DNA of 9,598 bases from an uncultured Clostridia bacterium (GTDB taxonomy: Bacteria > Bacillota > Clostridia > Oscillospirales > Acutalibacteraceae), in the NCBI GenBank assembly GCA_937875885.1, contig CALEIO010000092.1, positions 1 to 9,598 on the forward strand. Reading direction: 5' to 3'. Under the pieces are notes generated by a model that searched no databases, was not told the DNA's origin, and saw nothing but the letters and a program-made list of their open reading frames with translations. A program made the position numbers and the translations under genes. The first letter of the stretch is position 1. Each line of letters starts with the position of its first letter. Shown here piece by piece: positions 6,435 through 9,598 of the stretch.

Positions 6435-6620
6435 TCACTTTGTTAGTTCTTCTATAATTCTTTTCTGATCCTCTTTGGAATTTGCCTTTGCAAACCGCTC
6501 AAGCAAAAGCTGCTGACCTGTAAAGCTAAGTCCCGCATAAGCATTCACAGCTTTTGCATCTTCTGCAAGCATCATAAACATCCCCACAGGAACATTCTTT
6601 TCTTTTTTGTTTTTCTTCAT
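6435..6620 (-). CDS. small conserved-type hypothetical protein (61 aa)
   Basis: A 61-residue cytoplasmic protein with no recognised domain. It has a very basic start (MKKNKKEKN), then PVGMFMMLAEDAKAVNAYAG (11-30) and a helical C-terminal half ending in SKEDQKRIIEELTK (48-61). The layout, namely Pro-x-Gly-Met/Phe, then a Met-Leu-Ala segment, then an acidic helix ending in SKEx...I..L, recalls tiny clostridial proteins of unknown role that I have seen described only as hypothetical. That likeness is from memory. ATG 6618-6620 has GGTGAG 5 nt upstream. It sits between its own terminator and the terminator of the DivIVA-like gene, so it is probably a single-gene unit or expressed by read-through. 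A hairpin-forming repeat, TCTGC...GCAGA, lies in its leader at about 6638-6655. No promoter stands out. Confidence 0.7.
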   Translation of the reverse strand: MKKNKKEKNVPVGMFMMLAEDAKAVNAYAGLSFTGQQLLLERFAKANSKEDQKRIIEELTK

Positions 6621-6660
6621 AAACTCACCGGATATAGTATCTGCATAAATCCGCAGAATA

Positions 6661-6693
6661 TAAAAAATAACCGCTCGCTTAACACGAACGGTT
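6661..6693 (-). terminator. Rho-independent terminator of the DivIVA-like gene
   Basis: On the minus strand AACCGTTCG (6685-6693) pairs with CGAGCGGTT (6669-6677), nine pairs with one G-U wobble and a 7-nt loop, followed by ATTTTTTA. It lies 24 nt beyond the stop codon of the gene at 6717-7133. Confidence 0.88.
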
Positions 6694-6716
6694 TTGTAGT
6701 AAATATATTATGCTGA

Positions 6717-7133
6717 TCAGTTTGAGCTGTTGCCTGCATCCTTAACATCCTGAAGAAGTTTGTTCATCAGGCTCTTGATGTCATTTTCCAGATCAATGCG
6801 GCACTTGTCGCGAACAGCCTCAAGGCGGGAAATCTCTTCTTCAATCTCCATCTGCTTTGCTGTGCTCTCCATAACCAGCTTTTCTGCTTCCTCTTTTGCC
6901 TTTGAGATAATCTGCTCTGAAAGCTGCTTTACAATTATTAGAGCCTGTGCAATGGATTCCTCGTGCTTTTCAAGCTCGCGGATGCGCTCTCTCTTCTCTG
7001 CAAGTTCACACAATGTATCGTCAGCATCAGAAGCAATATCCTGCAGAAAAGCGTCAACCTGTGCTTTATCGTAGTATTTTCCTTTTTTAACGGGCAACAT
7101 ATAGCCCTCAATCTTTGAACGGGACAAACTCAT
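6717..7133 (-). CDS. short DivIVA domain-containing coiled-coil protein
   Basis: A 138-residue cytoplasmic protein. The N-terminus matches the DivIVA/GpsB lipid-binding and dimerisation module: IEGYMLPVKKGKYYDKAQVD (8-27) followed by AFLQDIASD (28-36). Residues about 43-130 are a continuous charged coiled coil rich in E, K and heptad L/I. DivIVA proteins mark curved membrane and division sites and recruit partners; this one is shorter than usual and lacks a second conserved domain, so it may be a GpsB-like or accessory member. ATG 7131-7133 is chosen for the strong AGGAGGGG 5 nt upstream; the open frame to 7388 beyond it is non-coding leader. It has its own promoter (7206-7234), a leader of about 66 nt with a stem-loop, and its own terminator, so it is monocistronic. 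Confidence 0.85.
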   Translation of the reverse strand: MSLSRSKIEGYMLPVKKGKYYDKAQVDAFLQDIASDADDTLCELAEKRERIRELEKHEESIAQALIIVKQLSEQIISKAKEEAEKLVMESTAKQMEIEEEISRLEAVRDKCRIDLENDIKSLMNKLLQDVKDAGNSSN

Positions 7134-7151
7134 AGATACCCCTCCTGGAAA

Positions 7152-7171
7152 GCTGTATTCACACATACAGC
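7152..7171 (-). promoter_or_regulatory. leader stem-loop before the DivIVA-like gene
   Basis: GCTGTAT (7152-7158) and ATACAGC (7165-7171) form a perfect 7-bp stem with a 6-nt loop in the 5' leader, about 5 nt before the Shine-Dalgarno sequence. It may tune ribosome access or mRNA stability. No known regulatory RNA family is recognised. Confidence 0.4.
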
Positions 7172-7205
7172 CGAAATTAATACACATACGTAGACTAATA
7201 ATAGC

Positions 7206-7234
7206 ATTGTACCATACATATTGTGGTTTGTAAA
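7206..7234 (-). promoter_or_regulatory. sigma-A promoter of the DivIVA-like gene
   Basis: On the minus strand TTTACA (7229-7234), a 17-bp spacer and TACAAT (7206-7211) form a good housekeeping promoter. The predicted start is near 7199. Confidence 0.75.
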
Positions 7235-7275
7235 CCTTTTTATCTATATATTTAGAGTTATTCTGCGCTTTTTCA

Positions 7276-7307
7276 CAAAAAAACTGCCGCAAAAACCTAC
7301 GGCAGTT
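7276..7307 (-). terminator. Rho-independent terminator of the MarR-DegV operon
   Basis: On the minus strand AACTGCCG (7300-7307) pairs with CGGCAGTT (7282-7289) across a 10-nt loop, followed by a run of T residues. It starts 11 nt after the degV stop codon and separates that operon from the DivIVA-like promoter. Confidence 0.9.
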
Positions 7308-7318
7308 AAACTTAAAGA

Positions 7319-8170
7319 TCAGTTTTTGAAAAATGCCACTGCTACTGCACCGGGACCTGCATGTGTACCGATGATGCTTCCGATACAAGCCGAGTTAAGA
7401 TTTTCAATCTTGCCCTCCCAGAGTGCAGTACTGTCTTCAATGTATTTCTTAAGCAGAGTATCGTCAAGACCTGTGTAACCAAGTAGCACAGGCATAGAAT
7501 AATCCACCCCGCCTGCATTATCAATCTCTTTAACAAGCAGATTGTTTGCCTGCTTTGAGCCTCTTGCCTTACCAACCATCTGCACCTCGCCGTCGCAAAC
7601 ACAAGCAACAGGCTTTATGGAAAGCATCTCTCCTGCAAAAGCAACAGTTTTTGAGATTCTGCCACCTTTTTTCAGATACTCAAGAGTATTGAGCATTGCA
7701 ACAACACGGATATCTTTGCTCTTCTTTGTGAGAATCTCTGCAATTTCAGCAGCAGACTTGCCCTCTTCAACAAGTTTCACAGCATATTCAGCAAGTATTC
7801 CCTCGCCGATAGCTACAGAATAGCTGTCTACTACATATACGTTTCCGCCAACCTCTTCCTTTGCAATGCAAGCACTCTGATATGTGCCTGAAAGCTTGGA
7901 AGAAACTGTAATAACTACCACATCAAACCCCTCATCAAGAGCCTCTCTGTAAGCATTCTCAAATCCTAAAGGCATAATCTGACTTGTAGTGGGGATAGTA
8001 TCGCTTTCAATGAGTTTTTCGTAAAACTCTTTGTTTGTAATGGTCACGCCATCGTAATATTCTGTATCACCAAAGCGTACTGTCATAGGCAGAATTGTAA
8101 GGTGCTTTGCCACACTCTCGGAAACATCTGCCGCAGAATCAACGATAATTCTTACTTTATTTGTTGCCAT
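7319..8170 (-). CDS. DegV family fatty-acid-binding protein (FakB-like)
   Basis: A 283-residue cytoplasmic protein. DegV/FakB proteins bind a fatty acid and present it to the kinase FakA, which makes acyl-phosphate for phospholipid synthesis. Family features are IIVDSAADV (8-16), the PTTSQIMP loop (60-67), ITVSSKLSGTYQSA (87-100) with serines that contact the fatty-acid carboxylate, LEYLKKGGRIS (163-173), and C-terminal GTHAGPGAVAVAFF (268-281). ATG 8168-8170 with AAGGTGA upstream is preferred over an in-frame TTG at 8186-8188. It follows the MarR gene by 35 nt with no terminator between, so the two are probably co-transcribed. That pairing suggests regulated use of exogenous fatty acids. FakA itself is not in the window, and the lipid bound is unknown. 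Confidence 0.93.
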   Translation of the reverse strand: MATNKVRIIVDSAADVSESVAKHLTILPMTVRFGDTEYYDGVTITNKEFYEKLIESDTIPTTSQIMPLGFENAYREALDEGFDVVVITVSSKLSGTYQSACIAKEEVGGNVYVVDSYSVAIGEGILAEYAVKLVEEGKSAAEIAEILTKKSKDIRVVAMLNTLEYLKKGGRISKTVAFAGEMLSIKPVACVCDGEVQMVGKARGSKQANNLLVKEIDNAGGVDYSMPVLLGYTGLDDTLLKKYIEDSTALWEGKIENLNSACIGSIIGTHAGPGAVAVAFFKN

Positions 8171-8205
8171 AATAATCACCTTTCTCAATACAAGCTGTCA
8201 AGCCA

Positions 8206-8637
8206 TTATTCGGGAAGTCCGCCCTCGCACATCTTTGTAAGGTTTGCTGCTATCAGGTCAAGTGCTGTGTAAAGACCCTCTCGCTCACTCTCACCGAGTC
8301 CTGCAATTTCAACTGCAACACAAGCACGCTTTGCCACGTAGTCTGACACATCCTTGCCTTTTTTTGTGAGCACAATGGGTGCACGGTAGGTGCTTGTGCC
8401 GTCTGCATTACGGCTTACCAGTTCTTTCATCTCCAGCTGGGCAATAGCTCGGGATACCGCCGCCTTATCTTTCATACAAACCTCGCTGAGCTTTGAAACG
8501 GTGAGTCCGTTTTCGCTGCCGTTAAGTGCCGCCAGATACTGGGCGCAAGAGCCGGGGAGTCCGTATTTTGCCATTTCTTCTGTTTCAATCTTCTGTATGC
8601 AGTAGCAGATTCTTGAGATAGCTGCCGAAAATTGTAT
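8206..8637 (-). pseudogene. MarR-family transcriptional regulator, 5' end missing at junction
   Basis: The winged HTH is intact: LTVSKLSEVCMKDKAAVSRA and the following IAQLEMKELV (residues 24-53 counted from Met 8574), then a wing (SRNADGTSTYRAPIVLTKKG). The first ATG in frame, 8572-8574, would give 122 residues but has no ribosome site and falls where MarR proteins already have a dimerisation helix. Upstream of that ATG the frame stays open to 8637 and reads like such a helix (ISRICYCIQKIETEEMAKYG), then ends at a stop codon at 8638-8640 with no start codon. Hence the true start is missing, lost at the junction with the Bacteroidota-like sequence. In its genome of origin it was probably an intact MarR repressor heading a MarR-DegV operon, comparable to FabT-type control of fatty-acid genes (inference). 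Confidence 0.8.
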
Positions 8638-9115
8638 TTACTGTAGGTTCCAGATAGTGGTCTGGATTCTGATCTTCCTGGGTGTACCAATGTTCGGTCA
8701 CGACCGCCATACCGCCACCAACCTTGAACTTCATCTGGAAATATTGCGTATCAATGGCATTAAACATTATATATGGATACAAGACCACAGAGTGCCCAAT
8801 CCGAGGGGCAGTAGGCGACTCATCTCCTAAGTCAATCCACGAGAGTCCCAGACCCACAGTCGGATTACCAAGGTACTGTTGCCATGGCTTCTGGCCCTGT
8901 GAAGGCAGTTCCAGACCAAGATTCACACCGGCAGGATATATCTCACCAAATTTTGAATAATGGGTGGGATTAACAAGGTAGGAGCCCCTGAAAGGATAGA
9001 CCTTGATAGTAAACGGAGTCTTGCCATTATCTGTCTGAGCAGGTACTATGTCATCCGCTAGAAGTGGCACGGCTGACAAGATTGTCGCCAGAAAAAGCAA
9101 ATAAATACGACGCAT
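8585..9115 (-). pseudogene. acyloxyacyl hydrolase-like (PagL-related) outer-membrane protein, 3' part lost
   Basis: A secreted protein of Bacteroidota type, probably related to lipid A deacylases. Residues 1-20 (MRRIYLLFLATILSAVPLLA) are a signal peptide. The mature part shows amphipathic beta-strand patterns and family-like segments: YLGNPTVGLGLSWIDLGDES (81-100), IGHSVVLYPYIMF (107-119), FQMKFKVGGGMAVVTEHW (126-143) and the start of NTIFGSYL (160-167). Relatives I recall are clearly longer, so about half may be missing. The apparent end (from about residue 168) is out-of-family sequence created at the junction. ATG 9113-9115 is preferred over a TTG at 9122-9124. No Shine-Dalgarno sequence is visible, as is usual in Bacteroidota. 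Lipid A as substrate is inferred from the family, and that assignment is from memory. Confidence 0.65.
8605..8640. other. putative chimeric junction between Firmicutes and Bacteroidota sequence
   Basis: Two unrelated minus-strand genes are broken at the same place. Left of it the MarR gene has no 5' end; right of it the hydrolase frame leaves family-like sequence (NTIFGSYL) and runs into a short unrelated end (KNLLLHTED). The string TTTTCGGCAGC at about 8622-8632, minus strand, can be read as plausible sequence in both genes' frames, so a short shared overlap may lie here. No inverted repeats, target duplication, integrase or transposase is present. An assembly chimera is more likely than a natural transfer. 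Confidence 0.7.
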
Positions 9116-9189
9116 TATATCCAAAATCTAATTATTATTTGTTCTCCATCACTAGTATAGAAAACTAACGAGTGGACTGAAACTGAATA

Positions 9190-9229
9190 TATATTTGCCT
9201 GTCCGATTCTAATGTCGGCAGCAAATATG
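9190..9229 (-). terminator. long stem-loop after the PG0541-like gene, possible terminator
   Basis: ATATTTGC (9191-9198) pairs with GCAAATAT (9221-9228), continued inward by CTG/CAG and CCGA/TCGG with one bulged T and an 8-nt loop, about 15 pairs in all. It begins 17 nt after the stop of the 9246-9539 gene. The run after it on the minus strand (ATATATATTCAGTTTC) is only moderately T-rich, so termination is likely but not proven. Confidence 0.5.
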
Positions 9230-9245
9230 CGAAATCATTTAATGT

Positions 9246-9539
9246 TTAAATGCTCTTCTCGACATCCCATACAAAAGCACGAAGTCCCAGACGCTCGGTC
9301 TCCTTGTCTATACGGTGCAGTTCGGCCAACAAAGGATCAACCTGCTCATCGCGCACTACAGTAAGGATTGCCGAACACATGGAGGGCCATGCATGGCTTC
9401 CATAATGAGGCTCGCCCGTCTTGCTACCACGTCCCTGAATCTGCGGGAACATAGAGAAACCGCGACAGTTGAAGTGGTCGAGCGTAAAGAGTATCTTTTC
9501 TTGGTAAGCCTGGTCGTAGGCGATAAATATTGATTTCAT
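9246..9539 (-). CDS. PG0541-like transporter-associated protein
   Basis: A 97-residue cytoplasmic protein of the PG0541-like family of Bacteroidota, small proteins encoded beside RND-type efflux transporters and thought to have a PII-like ferredoxin fold. Support is the whole-sequence look: MKSIFIAYDQAYQEKILFTL at the start, a central CRGFSMFPQIQGRGSKTGEP (25-44), then HYGSHAWPSMCSAILTVV (45-62), and an acidic C-terminal helix ending FVWDVEKSI. It is full length. ATG 9537-9539 has no Shine-Dalgarno sequence. It starts 19 nt from the stop codon of an upstream gene with a basic C-terminal tail, consistent with a transporter-PG0541 operon. The biochemical role is not established. The family call is from memory. 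Confidence 0.75.
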   Translation of the reverse strand: MKSIFIAYDQAYQEKILFTLDHFNCRGFSMFPQIQGRGSKTGEPHYGSHAWPSMCSAILTVVRDEQVDPLLAELHRIDKETERLGLRAFVWDVEKSI

Positions 9540-9556
9540 ATCAGTATAATTCGGAA

Positions 9557-9598
9557 TTAATATTTCTCTTTTCTTCTCTTCTTACTCTTGATCATTGA
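9557..9598 (-). CDS. C-terminal tail of an upstream gene, possibly an RND transporter (partial)
   Basis: Reading leftward from the right edge, one frame is open for 13 codons (SMIKSKKRRKEKY) and stops at TAA 9557-9559, 17 nt before the PG0541-like start. Such a basic tail fits the cytoplasmic end of an RND efflux pump, which is the usual neighbour of PG0541-like genes. Thirteen codons alone prove nothing, so the call rests mainly on context. Confidence 0.4.
   Translation of the reverse strand, partial: SMIKSKKRRKEKY

Noticed and set aside
7134..7388. N-terminal extension of the DivIVA-like frame
   Set aside because: It crosses the promoter, the leader stem-loop and the previous gene's terminator; the strong AGGAGGGG fixes the start at 7133.
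1..9598. A defence system, mobile element or biosynthetic cluster
   Set aside because: No nuclease, helicase, transposase, integrase, phage or biosynthetic signature was found; the WYL regulator alone does not indicate a defence island.

Overview
The window is two pieces of DNA that probably do not belong together. Positions 1 to about 8,610-8,640 look like a chromosomal stretch from a low-to-mid GC anaerobic Firmicute of the Clostridia, most like Oscillospiraceae/Ruminococcus. The support is strong AGGAGG-type ribosome binding sites, sigma-A promoters with 17-bp spacers, Rho-independent terminators, and the gene families present (DivIVA-like, DegV, DUF6465-like, WYL regulator). From about 8,640 to the right end the sequence looks like Bacteroidota (Prevotella/Bacteroides-like). 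It carries a secreted acyloxyacyl hydrolase-like protein, a PG0541-like transporter-associated protein and the tail of what may be an RND transporter, all without recognisable Shine-Dalgarno sequences. Two unrelated genes are each cut at this boundary, the MarR gene at its 5' end and the hydrolase gene at its 3' end. An inter-phylum chimeric contig from a gut or rumen metagenome is the simplest reading.

Layout (all minus strand unless stated). 1-553: Maf nucleotide pyrophosphatase, its last residues off the left edge. 513-674: small membrane protein overlapping the start of maf. 771-1784: WYL-domain regulator with its own promoter. 1857-2128: divergent intergenic region with a second promoter, fully consensus, facing right. 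2129-2542 (+): DUF6465-like protein with a long Lys/Ala/Thr tail. 2566-2604: terminator lying inside the end of the next, convergent gene. 2579-6038: a tight three-gene set in transcription order citrate synthase, HAD phosphatase, sodium:amino-acid (AGCS) symporter. 6039-6434: AT-rich intergenic region. 6435-6620: small 61-residue protein. 6717-7133: short DivIVA-like coiled-coil protein. 7319-8170: DegV/FakB-type fatty-acid-binding protein. 8206 to about 8637: MarR regulator lacking its start. Then the junction, the truncated hydrolase (to 9115), the PG0541-like gene (9246-9539) and a gene tail (9557-9598).

How the genes may work together: the citrate synthase operon links entry of carbon into the oxidative branch of the TCA cycle (2-oxoglutarate/glutamate supply) with uptake of a small amino acid. 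The MarR-DegV pair suggests regulation of exogenous fatty-acid use, by analogy with FabT and FakB. The rest is ordinary housekeeping. I found no CRISPR array, mobile element, rRNA, tRNA or recognisable riboswitch, and no convincing new multi-gene system. The points most worth a second look are the chimeric junction, the strongly promoted tail-bearing DUF6465-like protein, the terminator encoded within a transporter's last codons, and the small overlapping membrane ORF before maf.
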